A stretch of DNA of 32,142 nt from an uncultured Phocaeicola sp. (GCA_944322395.1 CALUPA010000027.1:1-32142); one strand, 5' to 3'; shown: positions 1 through 8,798, numbered from the stretch's first letter. The notes: a model not told the origin generated them from the sequence alone. Translations and numbers: made by a program.

Positions 1-640
1 CACCTGTTATTGATGTATAGAACTTTGACTCAGCAAGTCTCACTCTTTTCTCGACTGTTGCATTACGCACATATCGATTGTTATATACAAAATTGAAATC
101 CAAACGACCTACTATTCTGTTCTGTATAACTTCGCTGTCAATGCTGATAACCTCAGTACTGCCTCCAGCCGCAGGAGCCAAACGGACTGTAAACGGTGTA
201 CACGAATAAAAATACTCAGCTTCTAGAGGCTTGTGGAGATCAGAAGGAAACACCAGCCATTCATCATCCATACTTGATATTTCATTTATCTCAGCACGAT
301 CAACTGTTTCATCACCCTTTATAGCCAAAACAAGCAAGTTATAGTCGCCCTCATGAAGGCCCTCGGCATATATTTCCGAAGTTAGCTCATTATATTTGCC
401 ATGTACTGTAGTCACTACATCGCCTTCAGAGTCGGCTATGTAGAAAAATACCTTGTCATAAACTCCTGTACTCACAGACTCTGTACGTGAGTTACTGTCG
501 CCAATGTATGCAGACTTTTTCAAACGAAAACGTATACCACTGCGCTCAGAACCTGTATTACTACTGTTCATCATTTCGTCGTTTGTACACGACACTATAA
601 AAAGAAGACCTAAAAGTGCAAATAATGTTATCCTTTTCAT
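1..640 (-). CDS. Fimbrillin-like lipoprotein, 3' end outside window
   Basis: The reading frame starts at an ATG at 640 and stays open to the left edge, so only the first ~213 residues are visible. The N-terminus is a short lipoprotein signal (MKRITLFALLGLLFIVSC) with Cys18 as the lipidation site, followed by TNDEMM, which is acidic enough to suggest surface export. The rest looks like a beta-sandwich protein (phrases such as VFFYIADSEGDVV and GDYNLLVLAIKGDE), resembling the Mfa2/FimB or fimbrillin-associated lipoproteins of Bacteroidales; that assignment is tentative. It is separated from the heparin locus by 392 bp and a strong terminator, so it is probably not part of that operon. No catalytic motif is visible. 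Confidence 0.6.
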   Translation of the reverse strand, partial: MKRITLFALLGLLFIVSCTNDEMMNSSNTGSERSGIRFRLKKSAYIGDSNSRTESVSTGVYDKVFFYIADSEGDVVTTVHGKYNELTSEIYAEGLHEGDYNLLVLAIKGDETVDRAEINEISSMDDEWLVFPSDLHKPLEAEYFYSCTPFTVRLAPAAGGSTEVISIDSEVIQNRIVGRLDFNFVYNNRYVRNATVEKRVRLAESKFYTSITG

Positions 641-1032
641 CTCAAACTATTAAATGTTGTACCTTTTACAAGACAAAAGAGACAGCAGGTTTGTTCAATA
701 TCAACAACAAATATTTTACTTTTTCTGGCTTTATTGATTTAAATCAATATAAAATAGCAGTAAAAACTTCACATCGCATAATTTTCAAGAGCATTTTGCT
801 AAATATTAATAATCAAACAAGAAGAAAAATCAAGTATTGGTATTTACCAAAGCTCTTTTATAGAATACAAAATTTAGAAACAATATTGAACGTGATGTAA
901 TACTCGAACAAGCAGCAACTTTCTATCTTAGAAACATAATTTGAAAAGAGGAATAATAAAAAATTCCCTATAGGATATCTGTCAAAAATCCAGATATGGC
1001 TATAGGGAATATACAATACCTAACAGATACTA
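641..1032. other. Intergenic region, AT-rich, no gene seen
   Basis: This 392-bp gap separates the left-edge lipoprotein gene (start at 640) from the stop of the transporter gene at 1033. Its only clear element is the transporter-side terminator at 951-1010. The part nearest 640 should hold the promoter of the lipoprotein gene, but no good TAnnTTTG box was found. A 94-codon frame beginning at GTG 616 on the plus strand was rejected because its composition is that of AT-rich non-coding DNA. Confidence 0.6.
951..1010 (-). terminator. Rho-independent terminator of the heparin/HS operon
   Basis: An 11-bp perfect outer stem (963-973 with 1000-1010, ATTCCCTATAG/CTATAGGGAAT) encloses a 7-bp inner stem (975-981 with 991-997) and a 9-nt loop. 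On the minus strand the stem is followed at once by TTTTTATTATTC. It begins 23 nt after the transporter stop codon and marks the 3' end of the long minus-strand operon. Confidence 0.85.
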
Positions 1033-2319
1033 TTATTTGTTTATTCCAAAAAGCTGTTTCAACGAAACTGTCTTGTTGTTTACAAGCGGACGTGCCGTAA
1101 ATGCCACAAAAATGATATAAGCAACAAAAAGAAATATCACACACATTCCTACCTTGAGCGATGTAAAATCAGCAACACTGCTTATTATAAGCGGCCCTAC
1201 AGCCCCACCTACAATTGCCGAGCATAATATTCCAGCAAAAGAGCCATGATTTGCAGATACTGAATTGAGAGCTAGCGAAAATACTATAGAATACATCACT
1301 GATATGCTGAAACCAATTACTGGAAACGCAAATACAGACATATCCCTATTGCCGAAAATAGCACATACCAACAGTATAACAGTAATGCCCCCAGAAGCCT
1401 TCAGCAATGTCCTGCTGTCAATAAGCTTAAGTAATATCATACCTACAAGGCAACCAATAGTCATAAGTCCCCAAAATAAACTTACCACAGAAGCTCCTTC
1501 TGTCTGAGGGTTAATCCCATGATATTGCTCAAGGAATGTAGTCATAAATATGGATGTGCCCTGTTCAGTACTTACATAACAGAAAATTCCGAAAAAAAAC
1601 ATCCATACGAACTTTTTCTTCATTAAGTCAACATATGAGGATTTACTTCCGCTTTTCTCGTCTTCTTTCAGTTCTATTTTTGGAAAACGCGATAACAATA
1701 CAGAAACTATCATTACAAGAAGTAAAGCCGAGAATACCCAGTAAAGTGAAACCCACGGAAGTTCTGCTGGAGTAAATAGGGCAAGGAAATCAACAATAAT
1801 ATTATTGCCCGGTTCGTACACTCCTGCTGCAAGACGTGTTATTAGCCATATATATACCAAAGGACTAAGAAATGAAGCTATACCGAAAACGAACTGTGCA
1901 AGCTCTGCTATAAAAGCATAATTCTCCTCACCTCCTACAGTCCTCTGCAAAGGATTTATAACTGTCTGTAGCATAGCCATGCCAAGTCCTATTATAAAGG
2001 ACGAAACCAACAAAGCCAGATATGTATGTACTATTCCAAAAGTTACGGTACCGATGAACGGCATCATAAATCCACAAAACAAGACAGGTTTCTCTCCATA
2101 TTTATCAATAAGTATTCCAGCAGGTACAGACATTATCGCATATGCAAGGAAAAATGACGTAGGAATAAAACCTGCCATGGCAAGATTACTCAATTTGAAA
2201 TTGCTGATAATGTCAGGAATCAATGGTCCTAATATATTTGTTATAAAAGATATAGTGAACCAAAATGACATTATCAATATCAGATGTATTGTTCTTTTAC
2301 TCATAGTCTGATTATTCAA
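1033..2319 (-). CDS. MFS sugar transporter (FHS/FucP-like)
   Basis: A 428-residue protein with about 12 hydrophobic segments and no signal peptide, so an inner-membrane transporter. The second half carries features of the fucose/glucose/galactose:H+ symporter (FHS) branch of the major facilitator superfamily: a run like ISVMYSIVFSLALNSV followed by SANHGSFAGIL and GGAVGPLI. The first half has the loop DKYGEKPVLFCG typical of MFS loop 2-3. It is the last gene of the operon, 19 bp after the ROK kinase gene and just before the terminator. The probable job is uptake of a monosaccharide released in the periplasm (a glucosamine derivative or unsaturated uronic acid); the substrate cannot be read from the sequence. 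An in-frame Met six codons in (2304) is an alternative start. Confidence 0.85.
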   Translation of the reverse strand: MNNQTMSKRTIHLILIMSFWFTISFITNILGPLIPDIISNFKLSNLAMAGFIPTSFFLAYAIMSVPAGILIDKYGEKPVLFCGFMMPFIGTVTFGIVHTYLALLVSSFIIGLGMAMLQTVINPLQRTVGGEENYAFIAELAQFVFGIASFLSPLVYIWLITRLAAGVYEPGNNIIVDFLALFTPAELPWVSLYWVFSALLLVMIVSVLLSRFPKIELKEDEKSGSKSSYVDLMKKKFVWMFFFGIFCYVSTEQGTSIFMTTFLEQYHGINPQTEGASVVSLFWGLMTIGCLVGMILLKLIDSRTLLKASGGITVILLVCAIFGNRDMSVFAFPVIGFSISVMYSIVFSLALNSVSANHGSFAGILCSAIVGGAVGPLIISSVADFTSLKVGMCVIFLFVAYIIFVAFTARPLVNNKTVSLKQLFGINK

Positions 2320-2338
2320 TTATGTATGCATCCTACTA

Positions 2339-3295
2339 CTAGTTTCGTTTTAACCTAGCATCTAATATCATAGAAGCAGATCCAAGACTTCCCGCTTTAT
2401 TACCCAATCCTGCTGCTACAATATCTGTATTTACAGCACAATCAGACATTGCATTCTTGAAAGCCTCTGCTTTAACCATATCTATATAAAATTGTCCGGC
2501 ATCTGATAATCCTCCTCCAATAACCACCAATTGCGGGCTGAAGATATTGATGAATCCAGCTATTCCTTGCCCCAAATAACGGCAATGTTTGTTTAAACAA
2601 TCAACAGCAAGCGGTTGTCCCTCTTTATAAAGACGTACTATGAGTTCACCGTTGACCCCATTCTCTGGAACAATATAACCGTAAGATGGTGCTTCCGATA
2701 TGAACATCCTTACAAGGGCAGAGGCAGAGGCATAATGTTCAAGACATCCTGTTGCGCCACAAGCACATTTCTCGCCATTGGCAATCAAAGGAACGTGTCC
2801 CAATTCCGTTCCACGGTTGGCGTAACCTCCGAAAAGTTTTCCGTCTATCACCACTGCACCACCTATTCCGGTACCTACTGTAATGAAAACCACATCTGTC
2901 ATTCCCTTTCCTGCTCCAAAACGTACCTCACCAAGTCCCATCATATTGGCATCATTTCCTACCATAACCGGAAGACCTATTTCCTTCTCTATAATATCAG
3001 CAAGACAGACATTCTCCCATCCTTTTATATTCTCGGCACCACCCATTACTATACGTGATGTAGTATCCACTATACCCGGTGTACCGATTCCTATACCCTC
3101 AATCTTCAAGTCGTTAGAAACCGCGTATGTCTTGACTTCATTTATGGAATACAATATCTGCCCTATTACAGCCTCTGCCGAGACATCAGCCTTAGACGGA
3201 ACACGTCCTTGAAAGTGAAATACGCCTTCATTGTCTATCAAGGCGTATTTCACAGACGTACCGCCTAGGTCTATTCCTATAGCGTATCTTTTCAT
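2339..3295 (-). CDS. ROK family sugar kinase (glucokinase / amino-sugar kinase)
   Basis: The longest frame opens at 3346, but that overlaps the upstream gene; Met18 of that frame (3295) gives MKRYAIGIDLGGT, the normal ROK start, 11 nt after the preceding stop, and a 318-residue protein of typical length. Visible motifs: ATP phosphate loop DLGGT (9-13), catalytic Asp in GNDAN (Asp115), ELGH (164-167), and the zinc-binding CACGATGCLE (Cys177, Cys179, Cys184) that defines ROK kinases. It is cytoplasmic and should phosphorylate a hexose or amino sugar with ATP. Next to an FHS transporter at the end of a heparan sulfate operon, glucosamine or N-acetylglucosamine is the most likely substrate, but glucose cannot be excluded. 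Confidence 0.88.
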   Translation of the reverse strand: MKRYAIGIDLGGTSVKYALIDNEGVFHFQGRVPSKADVSAEAVIGQILYSINEVKTYAVSNDLKIEGIGIGTPGIVDTTSRIVMGGAENIKGWENVCLADIIEKEIGLPVMVGNDANMMGLGEVRFGAGKGMTDVVFITVGTGIGGAVVIDGKLFGGYANRGTELGHVPLIANGEKCACGATGCLEHYASASALVRMFISEAPSYGYIVPENGVNGELIVRLYKEGQPLAVDCLNKHCRYLGQGIAGFINIFSPQLVVIGGGLSDAGQFYIDMVKAEAFKNAMSDCAVNTDIVAAGLGNKAGSLGSASMILDARLKRN

Positions 3296-3306
3296 AAAAA
3301 AAGAAT

Positions 3307-4935
3307 TTATACACGTTCCACCCATATCGGAGTACCGAATGCCCATTGCTGGTCTTTCTGGCGTACCCTTACATAATAATAGTCAGTCTCTCTTTCAGGC
3401 TCGTTGTCTTCCATAAAATGTTCTATGGTATAACAATCTTCAGGCATTGCTCTATTGAATAGTATAGCCTCACTCAACCATCCAATCATGAAGTGACTGC
3501 GTGAACCTGCCAAAAGTTCTCCCAAAGTATGTTCAAAATGCTTTCCATTAAAGTCAGCAGAAAGTACTCCATCCTTTGGCATCTCCAATTCAAGAATTAC
3601 AGCTTGAGTAGCAGGAGTTACAGTATTAGGATTTTTGGTTGTGAACAGTTTCAGTTCAACAGAAGTATCTGTAGTTGAAAGGATACGGTTTACGTGAGTA
3701 TGAAATTCTGTCTCACCTTCTTGTGGAGAAGTAAAGGCTGCCCCACGGAAACATGGTGTCACACCTAGAATTCGTCCCTTGTTTATACTCAATGCACCGT
3801 TCCAAGTAACATAATTTTCCTCACGGTTCCATCCGAATTCGACTTTTACCTTACAACGTACTGTATCACCGGCTGGAGCAACAGGATTCATAGGGCCATT
3901 CATTCTTGCAAGAAGTCTGCCGTTCTTTATAATATCAATATAGTCTATACAACTCTGTCCCTCAACATTTAAATATATACGGCGCTGGTTACCTCTCACT
4001 ACATCGCCCATAAATGCATCATTAAGACGGAAATCAATAAGAATCTTATCTCCTGTAGAGCAACAAACGTGACGGTTTGCCATAGCATCCCATAGCGCAT
4101 CACGTGTAAGAGATGAAGCTAGAACTCCAATACGTCCGTCGCCATAACTACCAGGATATCCTGAATGCTGGTCGGTAGAACCCATAAGACCAAACTTATA
4201 ACCACGTTCCAATCCGCATAATATCGTTCCTTCCCATTGACGTGGTCCCATATCGTGAAGATACGGATAGTCTCCCTGGTCGGATTCAGCAAGTCCATGA
4301 CGTGAATACATTTCCACAAACGGAGTCTGCTTACCCTCTGTAAAGAAGTCCCAATTATATCCTCGGTATCCGGTCTGATAACCCATGTGGTGTGGAGTAA
4401 TAAACACCTTGTGTCCACGTGCTTTCTGTTTCCAGTCTTCAATAGAAGTACATTCCACCAAAGGAGCATCTAGGTCATAATTTAGTGCTACATGGTCACC
4501 ATGTTCCATACTATGAGCCTCATAGCCTATGAAAGCAAGAAATTCGCCTTCCTTGTTATATTCATTGGTCATAGCCACATATTTCTCATAACCGCCCTGT
4601 CTTAAACGTTTGAAAGCACCTGTGTGATAATCAATCACCCATTTCAGGCGAGGATCATTTGCGCCTGGAATATCAGGCCACATGGCATGTGGAGTGACAC
4701 TTACGAAATCCAACTGTGTCTTTGCCGCCTCGAAAGCATCGCGCATGTCACCATGACCATAAGTAAGATTGCAATGATTATGAAGATCTCCCCAAAACAT
4801 CTTATAAGGAGATTTGGTCGGCATTATTTTCTTAGCTTCTTTCGATCCCGGAACACATGAACCGAGCAGGCTGCCGGAAGCTGCCATACCAAGAAACGAC
4901 CAGCCTGATACTTTAAGAAAATCTCTTCTATCCAT
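3307..4935 (-). CDS. PHP/DUF3604-type metallohydrolase with Tat lipoprotein signal
   Basis: A 542-residue protein. The N-terminus has a twin-arginine motif (RRDFLK, residues 3-8), a hydrophobic stretch and a lipobox LLGSC (Cys27), so it should be a Tat-exported lipoprotein. The catalytic part starts with GDLHNH (Asp50, His52, His54) and continues with DFVSVTPHA (Asp76, His83), IGYEAHS (Glu139), TPHHMGY (His182/183) and GSTDQHSGYPG (Asp255, His257). This is a full set of acidic and histidine ligands like the multi-metal site of PHP-superfamily hydrolases, and the overall pattern is that of DUF3604 proteins. The C-terminal third looks like a beta-rich accessory domain. It lies between a sulfatase (96 bp upstream) and a ROK kinase (11 bp downstream), so a role in HS breakdown is likely. 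No activity is known to me for this position; phosphatase, sulfatase-like or deacylase chemistry are all guesses. Confidence 0.75.
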   Translation of the reverse strand: MDRRDFLKVSGWSFLGMAASGSLLGSCVPGSKEAKKIMPTKSPYKMFWGDLHNHCNLTYGHGDMRDAFEAAKTQLDFVSVTPHAMWPDIPGANDPRLKWVIDYHTGAFKRLRQGGYEKYVAMTNEYNKEGEFLAFIGYEAHSMEHGDHVALNYDLDAPLVECTSIEDWKQKARGHKVFITPHHMGYQTGYRGYNWDFFTEGKQTPFVEMYSRHGLAESDQGDYPYLHDMGPRQWEGTILCGLERGYKFGLMGSTDQHSGYPGSYGDGRIGVLASSLTRDALWDAMANRHVCCSTGDKILIDFRLNDAFMGDVVRGNQRRIYLNVEGQSCIDYIDIIKNGRLLARMNGPMNPVAPAGDTVRCKVKVEFGWNREENYVTWNGALSINKGRILGVTPCFRGAAFTSPQEGETEFHTHVNRILSTTDTSVELKLFTTKNPNTVTPATQAVILELEMPKDGVLSADFNGKHFEHTLGELLAGSRSHFMIGWLSEAILFNRAMPEDCYTIEHFMEDNEPERETDYYYVRVRQKDQQWAFGTPIWVERV

Positions 4936-4982
4936 GATATTTGATTTAAGTATATTTTTAAAATAATGAAAACTAAAAGATT

Positions 4983-5026
4983 AATTATGAACTGATAATT
5001 ACACTACTAATTATTAATTCATAATT
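4983..5026 (-). other. Intercistronic hairpin after the sulfatase gene
   Basis: Arms 4983-5001 and 5008-5026 pair over 19 positions with one mismatch and one G-U pair, around a 6-nt loop. On the minus-strand RNA it forms 5 nt after the sulfatase stop codon and is followed by an imperfect U-rich stretch (AATCTTTTAGTTTTC). It could be a leaky terminator or a 3'-end stabiliser. It is AT-rich, so its stability is moderate. Confidence 0.5.
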
Positions 5027-5031
5027 GTTAA

Positions 5032-6648
5032 TCAATGAACTCTGTCAATAACTCTTCTATCACCCTTAAAAAGTACCTTGACTTTCTCATCAGGGTCTGT
5101 ATCGGCATACTCCTTTTGAGACTGTTCAAGCAGACCATGCATCATCTTTCTAATCTCGCTGTAAGATGAATCTTGATATACATTATTCATTTCATCGGGA
5201 TCTTCAGCAAGATCGTAAAGTTCCCATTCATCTATATCATTATAAAAATGAATAAGTTTATACCGGTCTGTACGTATTCCATACTGACGTTTCACAGAAT
5301 GTTCTGCCGGATATTCATAATAATGATAATAAGTATTTTTTCTCCAATCTGCAGGAATCTGCCCTACATTATCAAGTACCGAACGGAGTGAATGTCCCTG
5401 CATATCATCAGGTATTTCCACACCGGCATAATCAAGGAATGTAGGAGCAAAATCAATATTCATGCACAAAGCTTTACTTTCACTTCCTGCTGCTATTGAA
5501 CGTGGATAACGTATTAACAATGGCATGCGAGTTTCTTCATACATAAATCGCTTGTCAAACCATCCATGTTCGCCAAGGAAGAAACCCTGATCTGATGTAT
5601 AAACGATAATTGTATTTTCAAGTTCACCTATATCTTCAAGATGCTTCATCAGGCGTCCTACACTCTCATCCACTGACATCGCAGTAGCAAGATAGTCACG
5701 CATATACTGCTGATATTTCCAACTCACCAGTTCACGTCCTGCCATGTTACTATTACGATATTCTTCTATTCTTTTGCCGTATACTTCATCCCATTTTGCC
5801 TGAACATCTTCCGGCATACGCTTATACACCTTATACAAACGATTTGTAGTATCACGGAGCATTTCTTCACGAGTTAGCAGTTTCAAGTCCCAATCATCGG
5901 TAAAAGTTTTTTCAAGACTCATATCCTGTTCTTTTGAAGCACGTCCACGTCCCTTATAGTCATCAAATAGAGTAGCTGGTTCTGGGAATACCGTATTATT
6001 AAACAACCCCAGATGACGAGGTGCAGGCATCCAATTACGGTGAGGAGCCTTATGATGGAACATCAAACAGAAAGGTTTATTTTTATCAAGTCCGTCAATG
6101 TATTTTATAGCCTTATCAGTTATGATATCTGTCACATATCCTTTTTCAACAATTTGCTTACCGTTTTCGTTGAAATCAGGATCATAATAATCACCCTGTT
6201 CTTCCTGCCCTGTAAGGATACTCCAATAATCAAATCCTTTAGGTTCTGATATAAGATGCCATTTACCGATAATCCCAGTTTGGTAACCTGCATCGTGAAG
6301 AAGACTAATGAATGTTGTCTGGTCAGAATCGAATTTGCTTGCATTATCAGTAAAGCCATTTATATGACTCATCTTTCCTGTAAGAATACATGCACGACTA
6401 GGACCTGACAAAGCATTTGTGGCATAACATCGATCCATACGTATCCCCTCATTTGCCAAACGGTCAAGATTTGGCGTTTGTACCAGATTACCCCCATAGC
6501 ATGAAATAGCTTGGGTAGTATGGTCGTCCGTCATGATAAAAACGATGTTGGGTCTTTTATCTTCTTTTGTATTTTTCTTAGATGCGCATCCTGCCAGAGC
6601 CATTCCGGCCACTGACAGACAAAGCGCATTATAAATAACTTTTTCCAT
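5032..6648 (-). CDS. S1 sulfatase, serine type, likely GlcNAc/GlcNS-6-O-sulfatase
   Basis: A 538-residue periplasmic sulfatase lipoprotein: signal ending MALAGC (Cys21), then NIVFIMTDDH with metal ligands Asp41/Asp42. The formylglycine motif is SGPSR (Ser81) followed by ACILTGK, so the nucleophile is made from serine and needs an anSME-type maturase. Other active-site residues visible: GKWH (Lys129, His131), HHKAPHRNW (His203), and SDQGFFLGEHGWFDKR (Asp353, Gln354, His361, Lys366). The DQG variant with the downstream GEHGW-DKR block is characteristic of the glucosamine-6-sulfatase-like branch (S1_11 as I recall). It sits between PL12 heparinase III and the PHP protein, in the position of the B. 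thetaiotaomicron 6-O-sulfatase BT4656. Inferred role: removal of 6-O-sulfate from glucosamine of HS disaccharides or monosaccharides. Confidence 0.88.
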   Translation of the reverse strand: MEKVIYNALCLSVAGMALAGCASKKNTKEDKRPNIVFIMTDDHTTQAISCYGGNLVQTPNLDRLANEGIRMDRCYATNALSGPSRACILTGKMSHINGFTDNASKFDSDQTTFISLLHDAGYQTGIIGKWHLISEPKGFDYWSILTGQEEQGDYYDPDFNENGKQIVEKGYVTDIITDKAIKYIDGLDKNKPFCLMFHHKAPHRNWMPAPRHLGLFNNTVFPEPATLFDDYKGRGRASKEQDMSLEKTFTDDWDLKLLTREEMLRDTTNRLYKVYKRMPEDVQAKWDEVYGKRIEEYRNSNMAGRELVSWKYQQYMRDYLATAMSVDESVGRLMKHLEDIGELENTIIVYTSDQGFFLGEHGWFDKRFMYEETRMPLLIRYPRSIAAGSESKALCMNIDFAPTFLDYAGVEIPDDMQGHSLRSVLDNVGQIPADWRKNTYYHYYEYPAEHSVKRQYGIRTDRYKLIHFYNDIDEWELYDLAEDPDEMNNVYQDSSYSEIRKMMHGLLEQSQKEYADTDPDEKVKVLFKGDRRVIDRVH

Positions 6649-6698
6649 TAGTTTTTTGATTTTGATGGTTAGTACTTAGACAAACAAGGTATAATCAA

Positions 6699-8705
6699 TT
6701 AAAATTCGTATTTTAATACCTGTTTCTTTCCATCAATCTTAACTTCCACTTCCAGTCCTTTCTCATTAAATCTTTTAGATTTGAATTTAGCAGAGATTTC
6801 AGGTGCGTCTGCACTATCCTTAATAGGACAAATAACAGTTATATATCTTACTGGTTCGTTATTGTCTTTTTTCACATTGAAAGAAACGTTCATACGTTTC
6901 TGTTTCTTTCTGTATTCTGTTGACAGCCATCCTTCCTCCTTCTTCATAGTCATGCCCTCAGGACCAAAGCATTGCAGTTTCATATTGCTTCCCGGCTCGA
7001 AAGCTGTTACGAAAGTCATATCCTCTCGGCTGTTATTAACCTTTCCGCGTGGCATCTGATAATTCAGATTGACAGAGCCCTTAGCATCTCCAACAGCCTC
7101 ATCAACAATAACAAAATATTTTCCATCTACAAAGAATACAGAACGACGATGTTTTAATTTATTGTAGCTTTGGTTCTCTGTAACCAAAGTTTGTATTTTT
7201 CCTTCAGGTTGCCAAAGCAATGTTTTCGAGTCTGTCGTTTCCAGATCCTTACCACCTAATGTCAGAGTATTATGTACACGAGTCTGACGGAACCAGTTGC
7301 GCCATTCCATTACCTCTCCATTACCAGCATAAACATACGAACCTGAATCGGCAAATAATTTCTTGCCATTAAACCAAAGTTCGAAAGTTCCATTATCAGG
7401 CTGACAATGCCAGAAGGCCTTAGGACCAGCTTTTACAACCATCTGTGTAGCATCCATATCCCATGAGTTACGGAATACAAAGAATCCTGATTCTTTAAAA
7501 GCAATAGATAGATTATCCGGCAATTTACCTTCTTTACCTTGTGTTGCCATATATCTGATAGCCTGATTTTCAGGGAAAGTCTTGAGCCAGCGCTTATAGT
7601 TCTTGACCATCTCACTCTTATCTGTCAATTTAGCATCACTGAAACAAGGATTTGTATAATCCGGGAAGGAAATATTCATATAAAACATTATCATATTCTC
7701 AACTGTATCAATATACATCTGTGGAAACTCCTTCTTATATCCATTCATATCGGCTAATTCCAAAGCCTTCCAAAAAATGTTGATAGCAGCCAAATGATAA
7801 TGTGGATCAAGTTCAAATTGTCCCCCATCCTTATACACCTGTACATCTATTTCTCTATTCAAAATATCTATACCGCTACGTCTCCATTCAGCAGCTTCCT
7901 TAAATTCAGGGAAGAAAGAACCAGCACACAACATACGCTGTGCCTCAAACAACAAATGATTTCCCTGGTCAGAATAATTTGCCATGATATGAAGTGCATG
8001 CTTATGATAGTTCAAAAGGAACTCCGTAAGGAACTCTGGTGTAAACGAAGGTGAAGGCAAAAACAATACAAACTGAGAGGTCTGATCCTGCAAACGATTG
8101 CTAACTTCCAGAGGACGCCATGCAAAACGCATATTTTCATATTTACCTTTCAATTTGCCATCATTCACAAGTTCATATTCCTTTTTGTCTATCTTCAGTA
8201 AAGGATTTTTCTTAATCCAATCCATATACTGGAAAACCCATTCCTTGGCATATTTTTCATCACCACTCAGTCTATAAGCTTTACCCATCGGTGTAAACCA
8301 TTTATGACGATGTAACTGCCAACGCAACTCATTATCCTTTACCGGCCAATATTCCCAATCTATATCCTGACCATAATTAAAAGAAGGCTGATAGCCCTTG
8401 TGCGAAAAGAAAGTATGTTCCAAAGCCTCATCAGCCCATTTCTGTTCATCTTTACTTATTGTAATCTTGTCAACATTTACTTCAGGTGCCTTAACATTCT
8501 TGCGTGCCCTATAATATTCCAATAGTGCACTTGCAGCATCGGCATCTTTACCTTGCAAATGTAAATCTTTCACTTTCTCCAATCCCGGATAATCAAGATT
8601 GAGATAATCAAAAACTTCTGTTCTTAAATCTTGTGCGGTAGCCGTACATACGGAATAAACTAATAGCACAGAAAAAAACAATTTATTAAAAGCCAATATT
8701 TTCAT
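6699..8705 (-). CDS. hepC: Heparin-sulfate lyase, heparinase III (PL12), periplasmic
   Basis: A 668-residue protein with a type I signal peptide (cleavage near TATA-Q, ~residue 25) and no lipobox, so soluble in the periplasm. The first third is alpha-helical and begins with the family phrase LNLDYPGLEKVK; the C-terminal half is the beta-sandwich. Asn249 (GNHLLFE), Tyr303 (DPHYHLAAI) and His433 (FWHCQPDNGTF) are each nine positions after the catalytic Asn240, Tyr294 and His424 I recall for Pedobacter heparinus heparinase III, which strongly supports an active PL12 enzyme. It cleaves low-sulfated HS by beta-elimination and yields unsaturated disaccharides. Neighbours are GH88 upstream (115 bp, with a hairpin) and the sulfatase downstream (50 bp). 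The surface paralogue is at 17644-19776. Confidence 0.93.
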   Translation of the reverse strand: MKILAFNKLFFSVLLVYSVCTATAQDLRTEVFDYLNLDYPGLEKVKDLHLQGKDADAASALLEYYRARKNVKAPEVNVDKITISKDEQKWADEALEHTFFSHKGYQPSFNYGQDIDWEYWPVKDNELRWQLHRHKWFTPMGKAYRLSGDEKYAKEWVFQYMDWIKKNPLLKIDKKEYELVNDGKLKGKYENMRFAWRPLEVSNRLQDQTSQFVLFLPSPSFTPEFLTEFLLNYHKHALHIMANYSDQGNHLLFEAQRMLCAGSFFPEFKEAAEWRRSGIDILNREIDVQVYKDGGQFELDPHYHLAAINIFWKALELADMNGYKKEFPQMYIDTVENMIMFYMNISFPDYTNPCFSDAKLTDKSEMVKNYKRWLKTFPENQAIRYMATQGKEGKLPDNLSIAFKESGFFVFRNSWDMDATQMVVKAGPKAFWHCQPDNGTFELWFNGKKLFADSGSYVYAGNGEVMEWRNWFRQTRVHNTLTLGGKDLETTDSKTLLWQPEGKIQTLVTENQSYNKLKHRRSVFFVDGKYFVIVDEAVGDAKGSVNLNYQMPRGKVNNSREDMTFVTAFEPGSNMKLQCFGPEGMTMKKEEGWLSTEYRKKQKRMNVSFNVKKDNNEPVRYITVICPIKDSADAPEISAKFKSKRFNEKGLEVEVKIDGKKQVLKYEF

Positions 8706-8740
8706 GGTTGTCTAAATTTATAACCAATCAACAAGTAAAC

Positions 8741-8798
8741 CAGTTGACAAGTTGATCAAGCAATCATCTGTATGGAAAGGCTTGTCAACTTGCAACTG
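8741..8798 (-). other. Intercistronic hairpin between GH88 and PL12 genes
   Basis: The segment 8741-8760 pairs with 8781-8798 as an 18-bp stem interrupted by two single-base bulges (8747 and 8756), with a 20-nt loop; the core AGTTGACAAG/CTTGTCAACT is a perfect 10-bp inverted repeat. No U-run follows on either strand, so it is not a classical terminator. It lies 23 nt after the GH88 stop and 35 nt before the PL12 start, where it could block exonuclease decay or mark an RNA-processing site. Confidence 0.55.

Noticed and set aside
616-900. 94-codon plus-strand frame from GTG 616
   Set aside because: It overlaps the lipoprotein start, has no recognisable domain and its composition is that of AT-rich intergenic DNA.
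2615-3058. 147-codon plus-strand frame opposite the ROK kinase
   Set aside because: Antisense to conserved ROK motifs; no coherent protein features.
3296-3346. Longer N-terminus of the ROK kinase (start 3346)
   Set aside because: It would overlap the DUF3604 gene by about 40 bp and add 17 residues not seen in ROK kinases; the start at 3295 places DLGGT at the normal position.
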